DNA from: CAJQQK01 sp051010015
GTDB lineage: Bacteria; Pseudomonadota; Alphaproteobacteria; Rhizobiales; Hyphomicrobiaceae
NCBI GenBank assembly: GCA_051010015.1
Contig: JBPCVZ010000330.1
Location: 1-41,016, forward strand
Direction of reading: 5' to 3'
Length of the DNA: 41,016 nt
Part shown: one piece after another, positions 8,463 to 16,883 of the stretch
How the letters are laid out: each line of letters opens with the position of its first letter
Position numbering within the stretch: the stretch's first letter is position 1
Program-made: the position numbers and the translations under genes
The notes under the pieces: model-generated
Database searches by the model: none
What the model was told of the DNA's origin: nothing
Seen by the model: only the letters and a program-made list of their open reading frames with translations

Positions 8463-9787
8463 CGCGTGCGGTATTCGACATGGGCTTCGCGGCGCAGGTC
8501 GCTGAGGTACTTGCGGCCGTAGATTTCCGTGTGCTTGCGCCGCAAGGTATTTTCGGCTGCACGCCGCGCGGCAAAGCTCTTATTGCCCGACCGGCGCGCG
8601 CAAACCGCATAGAGTGCAACACCTTCACGGATCGTCACGGGTGGGGCCATCTCGCCGTTACGCGCATTCAGCAACAGGCTGCGGGTCGGTTCCGCGATCG
8701 CCGAGGCAACGCGGTAGCCCATGTCACGAAAGGAAACGTCCTTGGCGCCCCGCGTCAGATTACGTGACGTTGCACAACCGCGAAAATTCGCGCGTGCCTG
8801 ACCGGCTTCCACCATGCGTTGCGCGATGACGCGCTGGTCGATCTTGGCTGGCAGGCGAAAGAGGAATCGGTGCAGGTGCAGGCTGATCTTGCTGGCATCA
8901 TTGCCGGAGACGACGGACTCGTCGATCGTCTTCTGGTTGACATCGACATAGCGCCCGAACTTGGCGTTGACCAGGCGGCCCCAGGACAGTTGCGCGCGAA
9001 CCCGTGTGCGCATGGTGTTGTAGTCCGTGCCTTGCCGGCGCAACCGCTCCTTGAAGCCGGCCAGCGATACCTTGTTGCGCTTGGCGATGCCGTTCATGAC
9101 TCCGTCCAGCTGGGCCTTGGAGATCAGCACCTTGGCGCGCTTGGCGGCCTGCAGCTTTAGACGTTCATCAATGAGTTCCTGTGTGGCTTTGCGGCGCAGG
9201 CCCGGAATGACGCTCTTGCGTGCCATGGATACCGCTTGCTTCTGCAGAACTTTCGCATAGGCCTTCTTGCGACGCTCGAAGATGGCCAGGATCTGCTCGC
9301 GGTTGCGTCCTTGGTTTGCTTGGATCGTTTCTTTGAGAATGGCGCGGAGACGGTTGTTGGTGCTCTTGCGCTTGATCAGGTTCTTGAAGTTGGCCTGCGC
9401 GCGTTTGCCAACGCCGGAGCGCGCGGCAAGCAGCGCTGCGCGCTGACTGATCTCGTACTGGGTGATCGGGTCGTCATTGACGAGGACGGCGATTTTCAAC
9501 CTGTCGGCCGACGTCTTGCGCTGGCGCGACGGCCTGGCTTGCCGGCGCTTCGTAGCAGTGCGCCGCGCCTTGGGTTTCGTCGCCTTCTTACGCGTCCGTG
9601 GTTTCGGCTTCGCCGCCGGTGCGGCGTTCGGCTGAGGTACGGTGACGATGACCGCCCCATTGCCGAATTGTGCGGCGGCTTGCGGCCCCGTCAGGGAGGC
9701 TGTGACAATTGCCAACAGCCCAACCAGAAGCTTGGTGTAAACCTGTTTTACAGGCAGATTCGCTTGGAATTTGGACGACACGAGCAT
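8459..9787 (-). CDS. surA: SurA-like periplasmic chaperone / peptidyl-prolyl isomerase
   Basis: SurA guides outer-membrane proteins, including LptD, through the periplasm. The 442-residue product (ATG at 9787) has a signal peptide with core LLVGLLAIVTASL and likely cleavage after QAAA (about 39). The SurA N-terminal domain includes VLVNDDPITQYEISQRAALL and ELIDERLKLQAAKR, and one degenerate parvulin-like domain lies near the C-terminus. Between signal peptide and domain, residues 60-91 hold 17 Lys/Arg and no acidic residue, which is odd for a periplasmic protein. An in-frame ATG at 9865 would add 26 residues before the signal peptide and lacks a ribosome-binding site. It follows lptD and overlaps rsmA by 4 nt. 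Confidence 0.85.
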   Translation of the reverse strand: MLVSSKFQANLPVKQVYTKLLVGLLAIVTASLTGPQAAAQFGNGAVIVTVPQPNAAPAAKPKPRTRKKATKPKARRTATKRRQARPSRQRKTSADRLKIAVLVNDDPITQYEISQRAALLAARSGVGKRAQANFKNLIKRKSTNNRLRAILKETIQANQGRNREQILAIFERRKKAYAKVLQKQAVSMARKSVIPGLRRKATQELIDERLKLQAAKRAKVLISKAQLDGVMNGIAKRNKVSLAGFKERLRRQGTDYNTMRTRVRAQLSWGRLVNAKFGRYVDVNQKTIDESVVSGNDASKISLHLHRFLFRLPAKIDQRVIAQRMVEAGQARANFRGCATSRNLTRGAKDVSFRDMGYRVASAIAEPTRSLLLNARNGEMAPPVTIREGVALYAVCARRSGNKSFAARRAAENTLRRKHTEIYGRKYLSDLRREAHVEYRTR

Positions 9788-9993
9788 GCGAAACGCATTT
9801 CCGTTGCTTTGTTGGCTCTGGTCATTCAGTCGGCACGTCGCGGGGTAGGGCGGCACCTGCGGCATGTTGCTTGACTAAATCACTACGATTCTCTCGGTTC
9901 GATCTACCATCGCCTGTAAAAGACGGCGATTTTACGAAATATGACGATCTCCGTCGGCCAAAGTGGCGGCGTGGTGTCCAAACGACGGCGAGA

Positions 9994-12465
9994 CTATTGG
10001 TTCACACCCTGATTGAAGTCGAGTGAGTCTGTTTTGTAGTTGAAGCCGCCGAGATGCTTGAACTCCAGGCGCACCATGAACGTCTGGTCTTTGGTGATGC
10101 CGTTGTCGGCATCGATGATATTGGAATTGCGATAGGAGGTCGTCAGGACGTAACACTCGTCGGCATAGCGCAGCGACAAGGCATCCTGGCGAATTTCCTT
10201 CTCGTCGATGTCGTAGCGCAGCATGCCGCCGAGCGACCAGCGTTCGGTGAATTGAACCCACAGACTGCCAAGGACGTCTTGTTGCGGCGAGGTGTCGTCA
10301 ATAGATGAGTCCGGTGCCGTATAGGAATAGGCGGCCTGCGCAACGAATGGACCGTAACTTGCGGTGGTGTAGAAGTCAGAGCGGCGAAGGTTGAGATCGG
10401 TTTCGTTGAAACGGGCCTGACCGATGAATCGCAGGTTGGTGGTCGGCGCGATGTAGCCGCCAATGACGTAATCGGATCGTGTGGTGTCGAGGCCGGCATC
10501 GCCGGTATGGCTGATGTTGCGGTTGCCGTTGATGTCGTTGGTCGGCTCGTTGCCGATGGCGTCTGCATAGCTGTTACGTCCGGCGATATGGAAACTCTGA
10601 CCGGCCAGAACGCGGGCGTAGCCTCCGGTGTTGAGCTGGAACGTGTACTGCAGGCCGACATTGGCACGGGTACCGGTCTCGAGGCGGTCGTAACCCGAAT
10701 ACTTGTCCAGTTCGAACAAATTGGTGTCATCGAAGACGAGGCTGCGGGAGTCTTCATTGGGCAGGGCATTCTGGTCGCCGACACGGCTCGAGCGGGCAAT
10801 GATCTGCCCGATCGGCTCGATCGTGTGGGAGGCATTGGCCGTGTGCTTGATCCACGGGTAGGCAGCAAGGATGCCGGCGGCGGCAGTACCGCGGAAGACG
10901 GTCCTGTCCCGGATGAGATTGTCATTCAACGGATTGACGACGTCCTTATACGTCGAGGCATCGCCGCGCAAGCTGGCAAAGGGCGTATACGTTATGCCAA
11001 GGCGGTCCATCAGGCGACGGCGCCAGTTGATATCCGCCGAGGCCCGGTGCGAGATTGAGTCCACCTTGCGGGAGGCCCCGGCGCCGTCCTGAAAACTCAG
11101 GTCCCGCGTGAAGCTGATCGCATTGACGTTCCAGCTCAGTTCCCCGCCGATGACCGGTGCGTTGACGACATAGTTCCAGTCGAAGACAGGGTGGACCTGG
11201 CTTTCCGAAACGTCCTGATCGGACAGCAGCAGTCCGCCGAAGTGGTAGGCCGTGAGGCCGACGTAGTTGCGGTTGCTGATGCCTTGCAGGAACACGGAGT
11301 TGACGCGGTCTGTCTGCAGGATGTTGTCGAGCTTGTAGAAGCGGCGGAACGAGTCGTCGCTTTCGATCGTCGCGTCCCAGCCAAAATTCCACCACGACGC
11401 AAGCGAGAAGTTACCGGCGGTCTTGATGCTGCCGCGCCAGCCATCGAGATCGGCGCGGGCGCTTGATCCTGGCAAATCGTCGACGTCCTGATCGATGCCG
11501 GCGAGTTCGATGCGATACTGTCCGGCGATTGAGCCGACCGCGATGCGGTGCCTGAACTCGCCCTGCCAGAGGACGCCCTGCTTGCTGGTGTAAGTCGGAT
11601 GAAAGGTAAAGTCGTAGTTTGGTGCGAGGTTGAAGAAGTAGGCGACTTCCGACAAGTAGCCCAGATCGCCCGAAGTTCCGAAGCGCGGCGAAAGGAAGCC
11701 CGACTTGCGTTTTACGGTCGGGTCGGCATGTTCGAAGTAGGGGATATACAGCACCGGCACGCCGAATAATTCGAATGCTGCGTCCTCGTAACGGATGACC
11801 TGGGCTTCCTGGTCGTGAATCACACGGTTGGCGGTGATGCACCAGGCCGGTGGTGCGCCCGGCGTCGATTTGCACGGTGTGAATTTGCCCTGCTCGAATT
11901 CGGTAATGTTGCCTTCGCGTCGCGTTGCGCGTCGCGCAGTGATCTTGGAATCGTCCTGGGCAACGAAACTCAGTGATTGGACAAAGCCGTCGCGGAAATC
12001 GTCGGACAGCACCAAACGCTCAGCGGTTGTCTTGGCGCCGCCCGGTTCGCGTAGCAGCACGTTACCGTGTGCGCTCAGTTGACCGGCGCGTTGGTCGTAA
12101 ACCACCTCGTCGGCGGTCAGGATATAGTTGTTGTAGTAGATCTCGACGTTGCCGCGGGCGGTCACGCGGCCACCCTTGTTGTCGTAGATCAATTCATCGC
12201 CTTGCAGGTACAGCGGTTGCGCCCGGTCAATTTGCGGCGCTTTCGGGAACGGGCTGCCACCCGGCTTGGTTGCCGGCCGTCCGTAGATTTGCGGCTCGAG
12301 GTTTTTGGCGGCCTCCTGTGCCGCGGCGCCGACCGCGAGGCACCAGACCGTCAGGGCGCAGGTCGCCGTAAAGCCAAACAGCCAACGTCTGGCTGTGGCC
12401 TTGATCGCGCCCACATTTTCCCAGGTCAAGCCCTGCATTTCTCGGTTCGGCCTCTTACGCAACAC
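9994..12465 (-). CDS. lptD: LPS-assembly protein LptD
   Basis: LptD is the outer-membrane beta-barrel that, plugged by lipoprotein LptE, inserts lipopolysaccharide into the outer leaflet. The 823-residue product has a signal peptide ending near AVGAAAQ (44-50), an N-terminal LptA-like jellyroll domain (about 85-210, with LQGDELIYDNKGGRVTARGN), then the large barrel domain rich in aromatic strands to the C-terminus. Mature cysteines are only C198, C209 and C771. The GTG at 12465 lies 3 nt after the lptG stop with AGGAGG 11 nt upstream; ATG at 12438 is an alternative start. It is third in the lptF-lptG-lptD-surA-rsmA order. Confidence 0.95.
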   Translation of the reverse strand: MLRKRPNREMQGLTWENVGAIKATARRWLFGFTATCALTVWCLAVGAAAQEAAKNLEPQIYGRPATKPGGSPFPKAPQIDRAQPLYLQGDELIYDNKGGRVTARGNVEIYYNNYILTADEVVYDQRAGQLSAHGNVLLREPGGAKTTAERLVLSDDFRDGFVQSLSFVAQDDSKITARRATRREGNITEFEQGKFTPCKSTPGAPPAWCITANRVIHDQEAQVIRYEDAAFELFGVPVLYIPYFEHADPTVKRKSGFLSPRFGTSGDLGYLSEVAYFFNLAPNYDFTFHPTYTSKQGVLWQGEFRHRIAVGSIAGQYRIELAGIDQDVDDLPGSSARADLDGWRGSIKTAGNFSLASWWNFGWDATIESDDSFRRFYKLDNILQTDRVNSVFLQGISNRNYVGLTAYHFGGLLLSDQDVSESQVHPVFDWNYVVNAPVIGGELSWNVNAISFTRDLSFQDGAGASRKVDSISHRASADINWRRRLMDRLGITYTPFASLRGDASTYKDVVNPLNDNLIRDRTVFRGTAAAGILAAYPWIKHTANASHTIEPIGQIIARSSRVGDQNALPNEDSRSLVFDDTNLFELDKYSGYDRLETGTRANVGLQYTFQLNTGGYARVLAGQSFHIAGRNSYADAIGNEPTNDINGNRNISHTGDAGLDTTRSDYVIGGYIAPTTNLRFIGQARFNETDLNLRRSDFYTTASYGPFVAQAAYSYTAPDSSIDDTSPQQDVLGSLWVQFTERWSLGGMLRYDIDEKEIRQDALSLRYADECYVLTTSYRNSNIIDADNGITKDQTFMVRLEFKHLGGFNYKTDSLDFNQGVNQ

Positions 12466-12468
12466 GTC

Positions 12469-13563
12469 TCAACCATCCTCCTGATGAAGGATGATCGTCG
12501 TCGCAAACGCGTACGCGACCAGAATTGGCACCCAAACCGCTACCCATGGCGCCACCAATCCAGCCACTCCGATTTGCCGGGATACTTCGACCATCAGAAA
12601 GAAGCTGATGCCCCCCAATATCCCCACAACAACCATAGTCTGGATGCCACCTGACCGGAATGACTTCAACGACACAGTGCCTGCCAAAAGAACCATTAAC
12701 GCAAGCAAAAATGGTCTGGATAAAAGCAGTTGGTACTGGACATGATAGGGCGCTGATGCAAGTCCGGCGCGCTCGGCGAGATCGATGATCGTCGGCAAGT
12801 CCCAGAACGACAGCGAGCGCACCGATCCCATGGCGTCCTGCACACGATCCGGGGACAGATAAGTTGGCACCGCATAGGTCTTGAAACTCTGTGGCGGCTC
12901 GTTCGGGCGCACCACCCAGCCGTTCTCGACAATCCAGTGGCCGTCCTGTAGGCGCGCATGCTTGCCGTTGACGCGTTCGACGAACTTGTTGTCGGTGTCA
13001 TACTGAAGGATGCGGACCTGGGTCAGCTTCAGGCCATTCTCGGTCGCGTTGGCCGCCCAGATCACCGACGGGCCATCATTGCCGTCTTGGCGCATCCACG
13101 GTAAGCCGCTCTGTTGCCTAAGAAAATTCGACGAGCGGCCAAATACCTCGGCATGTAGACGCTCGGCCTCGGCGCGGGCTTTGGCCGACAACGGATTGTA
13201 AACCGTGATGGCAAACACACCAAGCACGAAGGCGACGACAATGCCTGGTTTGAGAAATTGCCAGGCGCTCATGCCGCCGGCCCGCATGACGGCAAGTTCG
13301 CTGCTGCGCGCGAGGTTGATGAAAGTCGATATGCTCCCAACGAGCACTGCAAAAGTGAGAAGGACTTCGGAGTAGGCCGGCAGCCGCAGCAGCGTAATCC
13401 AAACGATCATCGACAGCTCGGCGCCGCCGTATTTGCCGGCTTGGCGCAGCATTTCGACGAAGTCGATCATGAAGATAAGCCCGGCACAGAGCAGAAACGC
13501 GCCGGCAATCGCGACGAGGAAACGTCGTGATATGTAGCGGGACAATGTCTTCTGTGTGCTCAT
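12469..13563 (-). CDS. lptG: LPS export ABC transporter permease LptG
   Basis: LptG pairs with LptF and the ATPase LptB to extract lipopolysaccharide from the inner membrane and push it along the Lpt bridge. The 364-residue protein starts TLSRYISRRFLVAIAGAFLL, the usual LptG/YjgQ start. It has membrane helices at about 14-35, 56-76 and 104-122, a large periplasmic beta-jellyroll (about 130-265), and three C-terminal helices from about 280. It lies 56 bp after lptF and 3 nt before lptD, so all three are probably co-transcribed. No anomalies. Confidence 0.94.
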   Translation of the reverse strand: MSTQKTLSRYISRRFLVAIAGAFLLCAGLIFMIDFVEMLRQAGKYGGAELSMIVWITLLRLPAYSEVLLTFAVLVGSISTFINLARSSELAVMRAGGMSAWQFLKPGIVVAFVLGVFAITVYNPLSAKARAEAERLHAEVFGRSSNFLRQQSGLPWMRQDGNDGPSVIWAANATENGLKLTQVRILQYDTDNKFVERVNGKHARLQDGHWIVENGWVVRPNEPPQSFKTYAVPTYLSPDRVQDAMGSVRSLSFWDLPTIIDLAERAGLASAPYHVQYQLLLSRPFLLALMVLLAGTVSLKSFRSGGIQTMVVVGILGGISFFLMVEVSRQIGVAGLVAPWVAVWVPILVAYAFATTIILHQEDG

Positions 13564-13619
13564 GATCGGCGCTGGGTCCGGACGGGTCTTTCAGTTGGAA
13601 GGCTTTGATTTCGTTGATG

Positions 13620-14816
13620 CTATTCTCGATATCGCTCTGTGCGTCGGTTTCTGATCAGGAGCCACGCGGTTTCGATCTGATCGCCGATCGCTTCACCGAC
13701 CCGTTCGCCAAGGCTGCGCCCGCGGGCCGGTGACCTCGGCCGCATGATCATGAACAGCCCAAGCCCGATGCCGCTGGCCGGGATAATGTAGAGCAGGGGC
13801 ACGGCGTTCTCGTTGAGCACAACGATGTTGTTGGCCGCCATCCCGGCAATTCGAAATGAGGCGGCGGTGAGGAAACCGATGGCCGTTATCTGGGCCCGGT
13901 TCTGGCGCGTCGATTGCGCCTGGCCGACAAACGCGACGATGATCAGGACGAAAACAAACGGATAGAGCGGACTGGTTATGCGCTCGTGCAGCTCGGCGCG
14001 GTAATGGCCCTTCTTGCGCTGATAGTCCGGCTCGGTCTGGTCGGGATTGACGAGTTCGTCAAAGTAGCGCTCGCGCGGGCGCCAAGAACTCTTCTGGAGC
14101 TTGCCCTCGAACCTCTCCAGATCGATGCCGTACTGTGAAAACGTAAGCATTTCAGGTGGTTCATTGATTTTCTTGGCCCGCAAGATGTGACCTTTGTACA
14201 TCATCAGAAAGCTCGAACCTGAAGACCGTTTGACGATCCGGCCGCGCTCGGCGAGGTAGGTGATCAATTCATCCGCTTTGCGCGTGTCACGCACGAGGAT
14301 GCCTTCGAGCGCGCCGTCATAGCGCCGGTCCCGTATATGAATGACAACATTCGGCTCCGGACTTGAAAACCGGCCAGGTAAGAGCACTTGCGTCAACAGG
14401 TCGGAGCGCACCTCGATGATTTTCTCGCGCAGCAATCGCAGCGACCACGGCATCAGGAAATGATTGGACAACGTCAGGGCGATGCTGGTGGCGAGTGCGA
14501 GGATCAGGAACGGCCGGGTCAGGGTCCAAATGTTGGCGCCCGACGCCGACAGAATGATCAGTTCGCTATCGCTGTTGAGGCGATTGATCACATGAATGGC
14601 GGCGATCAAAAGTGCGACGGGCGCGATCAGGGCCATCAGGCCGGGCAGGGCCAGGGTGGTCATCTGGACCAACGTGAAGGTGTCCTGGCCTTTGCTGGTC
14701 ACGAGTTTCAGCTGTCTGAGCGCTAACGCGATCCAAACCACGCCGCTCAGCGACAGCAGGATGAGCGCCATGGCCGCAAAGGCCTGGCGAAAAACGTATC
14801 GGCCGAATATGCCCAT
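13620..14816 (-). CDS. lptF: LPS export ABC transporter permease LptF
   Basis: LptF is the partner permease of LptG in the LptB2FGC lipopolysaccharide exporter. From the ATG at 14816 it begins MGIFGRYVFRQAFAAMALIL, the standard LptF start. An upstream in-frame ATG at 14858 adds 14 unconserved residues without a ribosome-binding site. The 398-residue protein has three N-terminal membrane helices, a periplasmic jellyroll domain (about 115-260), and C-terminal helices beginning RITSPLYPFVFVLIIVAFVG. It ends in a basic cytoplasmic tail. As the first gene of the minus-strand operon, its promoter must lie in the gap shared with divergent pepA. Confidence 0.92.
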   Translation of the reverse strand: MGIFGRYVFRQAFAAMALILLSLSGVVWIALALRQLKLVTSKGQDTFTLVQMTTLALPGLMALIAPVALLIAAIHVINRLNSDSELIILSASGANIWTLTRPFLILALATSIALTLSNHFLMPWSLRLLREKIIEVRSDLLTQVLLPGRFSSPEPNVVIHIRDRRYDGALEGILVRDTRKADELITYLAERGRIVKRSSGSSFLMMYKGHILRAKKINEPPEMLTFSQYGIDLERFEGKLQKSSWRPRERYFDELVNPDQTEPDYQRKKGHYRAELHERITSPLYPFVFVLIIVAFVGQAQSTRQNRAQITAIGFLTAASFRIAGMAANNIVVLNENAVPLLYIIPASGIGLGLFMIMRPRSPARGRSLGERVGEAIGDQIETAWLLIRNRRTERYRE

Positions 14817-15216
14817 TCGCGGCGTGATCGTCCCCCAAGTCAATCCGGCTTGCGTCATCGAAGGGATAACGCGACGGCCCCGGCTCCCGTCCCACTGATG
14901 TCATCGATTTCACGCGAGCGTGGCCGAATTTCGGCCATTCTTCGGCCCGCCGCCCGGATGGTGGCCTGCACAACTTGTCGCACGCGCGGAGCGTCCCCAG
15001 AACCGTAAATCATCAAAGATTTGGTTGTCTTGCAATGCAAAACCGATAGTTTGCGTGCCACATCACTCTTCTTGGCGCCGGGCGCGATCGGATGCATCCA
15101 GCGGCACGCTTTTTGTTGAGCGTGCCCGATGATGCGAATCTGCGCCGCAGGTCACGTCGGTAGAGTGCACCATCGCCCGGCCCGCAAAAGCTGGGGCCAC
15201 AGTAAAGGACAGCCTG
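14817..15216. other. Divergent intergenic region lptF / pepA
   Basis: These 400 bp contain no credible gene. The region must hold the promoters of the lpt operon (-) and pepA (+), but I see no strong -35/-10 pair. Notable elements are an 11-bp dyad TTGCAATGCAA (15030-15040) in an AT-richer patch, and a perfect 8-bp stem-loop at 15103-15126 that would lie in the pepA leader. Confidence 0.6.
15103..15126 (+). repeat. Perfect 8-bp stem-loop upstream of pepA
   Basis: GGCACGCT (15103-15110) and AGCGTGCC (15119-15126) pair perfectly around the loop TTTTGTTG. It lies 90 bp before the pepA ATG, so it would be in or near the 5' leader of pepA. No T-run follows, so it is not a classic terminator. Its role is unknown. 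Confidence 0.6.
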
Positions 15217-16734
15217 ATGCCGTTGACGCTCGCGATCGAGTTTGCCGATTTGAATGCCAAGTTAACCGGGACAACACTGTTGTTTGCGGGCAAGGAGTTG
15301 GCGTTGGGCGCGGCAGCCCGCAAGCTCGACAAGTCACTCGACGGACACATTACCTCTGCGGCCGCGGTGGCGGATTTTGCAGGGCAGGCGAAGCGGCACA
15401 TCGATGTTCTGGCGCCGGCCAACAGGCCGGACGCGCGTTTCGTGATCGCCGGGCTGGGTGACACCGCGAAGATGACGGCCAACGACTGGGTCATGGCCGG
15501 AGGGCGCAGCGCCGGACTGCTGGGCGGGCTGCGCACCAACGCCGCGGCGGTTGTCGTCGATATGGCCGATATCGATGCGCCCGAAGTCGCCGCCGATATC
15601 GCAATGGGGGCGCTGCTGCGCCACTACACGTTCGACAAGTACAAATCCAAGAAGAACGGCGGCGAAGAAGAAGAGCAGGATAAGGCACCGGCCAAGCTCG
15701 AGCGTCTGACCGTGCATGTGGCCAAGCCGGATGCCGCACGCGCTGCGTTCGAAGCGCGTCAGGCGATTGCCAACGGTGTCGGAATTGCACGCGATCTTGT
15801 CAACGAACCGGCCAATACGCTCGGCCCGATCGAGTTCGCGGCCGAGTGCGAAAAACTGCAAGACCTCGGCGTGGACGTCGAAATTCTCGATGTCGCGGCG
15901 CTCGAAGAACTCGAAATGAAGTCCTTGCTGGCGGTTGCCCAAGGCAGTGACCGGCCGGCCCGCGTCGCCGTCATGCAATGGCACGGCGCAAAGTCAAAGC
16001 GCACCAAACCGCTTTGCTTCATCGGCAAAGGCGTGGTGTTCGATACCGGTGGCATTTCAATGAAGCCTGCGGGCGGCATGGAGGACATGAAGGGCGACAT
16101 GGGCGGCGCCGCGTGTGTGACCGGCCTGATGGCCGCGCTGGCGGGGCGGGCCGCACCGGTTAACGCCATCGGCATCGTCGGGCTCGTCGAAAACATGCCA
16201 TCGGCCAAGGCCCAGCGCCCGGGCGACATTGTCACGTCGATGTCAGGCAAGACGATTGAAGTGATCAATACGGACGCGGAAGGTCGGCTCGTGCTGTGCG
16301 ATTTGCTGTGGTATGCGCAGCAGCGCTTCAAGCCGCGCTTCATGATTAACCTGGCAACGCTGACCGGTGCCATCATTGTTGCGCTTGGCAAGGAGCATGC
16401 CGGCTTGTTCTCGAACGATGACAAACTTGCGGGCGAATTGGCCGAAGTAGGGGAGGCGACCAAGGAGAAGGTCTGGCGCATGCCGCTTGCCGCAGCCTAT
16501 GACAAACTCATCGACACACCGAACGCCGACATGAAAAACATCGGCGGTCGCATGGCCGGATCGATCACCGCTGCTCAGTTCCTGCAGCGGTTTGTCAAGG
16601 ATACGCCGTGGGTCCATCTCGATGTGGCCGGCGTTGCCATGGCATCCGGCAAGACGGACATCAGTCGGACGTGGGCGTCAGGCTGGGGCGTACGCTTGCT
16701 CGACGCGCTGGTGGCTGAGAAGTATGAGAAATGA
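15217..16734 (+). CDS. pepA: Leucyl aminopeptidase (M17), PepA
   Basis: PepA is a cytosolic hexameric di-zinc aminopeptidase that removes N-terminal residues in peptide turnover; the E. coli protein also binds DNA at carAB and cer sites. The 505-residue protein has a macro-like N-domain, an acidic/lysine linker (about 141-160), and the M17 catalytic domain. Metal and active-site residues fall in GKGVVFDTGGISMKP (Lys271, Asp276, Lys283), Asp294, and the signature NTDAEGRL (351-358: Asp353, Glu355, Arg357). AAAGGA lies 7 nt before the ATG. It is divergent from lptF. holC, a frequent downstream partner, is absent; an AT-rich gap and mazG follow. Confidence 0.96.
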   Translation: MPLTLAIEFADLNAKLTGTTLLFAGKELALGAAARKLDKSLDGHITSAAAVADFAGQAKRHIDVLAPANRPDARFVIAGLGDTAKMTANDWVMAGGRSAGLLGGLRTNAAAVVVDMADIDAPEVAADIAMGALLRHYTFDKYKSKKNGGEEEEQDKAPAKLERLTVHVAKPDAARAAFEARQAIANGVGIARDLVNEPANTLGPIEFAAECEKLQDLGVDVEILDVAALEELEMKSLLAVAQGSDRPARVAVMQWHGAKSKRTKPLCFIGKGVVFDTGGISMKPAGGMEDMKGDMGGAACVTGLMAALAGRAAPVNAIGIVGLVENMPSAKAQRPGDIVTSMSGKTIEVINTDAEGRLVLCDLLWYAQQRFKPRFMINLATLTGAIIVALGKEHAGLFSNDDKLAGELAEVGEATKEKVWRMPLAAAYDKLIDTPNADMKNIGGRMAGSITAAQFLQRFVKDTPWVHLDVAGVAMASGKTDISRTWASGWGVRLLDALVAEKYEK

Positions 16735-16740
16735 ACTTGG

Positions 16741-16800
16741 TAACTTCTTGATAAGCATTATCTTACTTCTAGTTATTTTCCATAATATACATTATGCGAA
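16741..16800. other. AT-rich intergenic segment with two dyads, pepA-mazG
   Basis: Immediately after the pepA stop about 60 bp are strongly AT-rich against a GC-rich background. It contains two perfect dyads: GATAA-GCA-TTATC (16750-16762) and CATAAT-ATAC-ATTATG (16781-16796). No open frame or clear -35/-10 pair stands out and no T-tract follows either stem. It may be a promoter/operator for mazG, a weak terminator, or the scar of a rearrangement. Confidence 0.6.
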
Positions 16801-16883
16801 TCTAGCTGGTGCTGGAGCGGATGCGGCGCTGAGCCGTTGAGCCGGTCATGCTCGGTTGTTGCGTCTGACATGGGAGTGATTTC

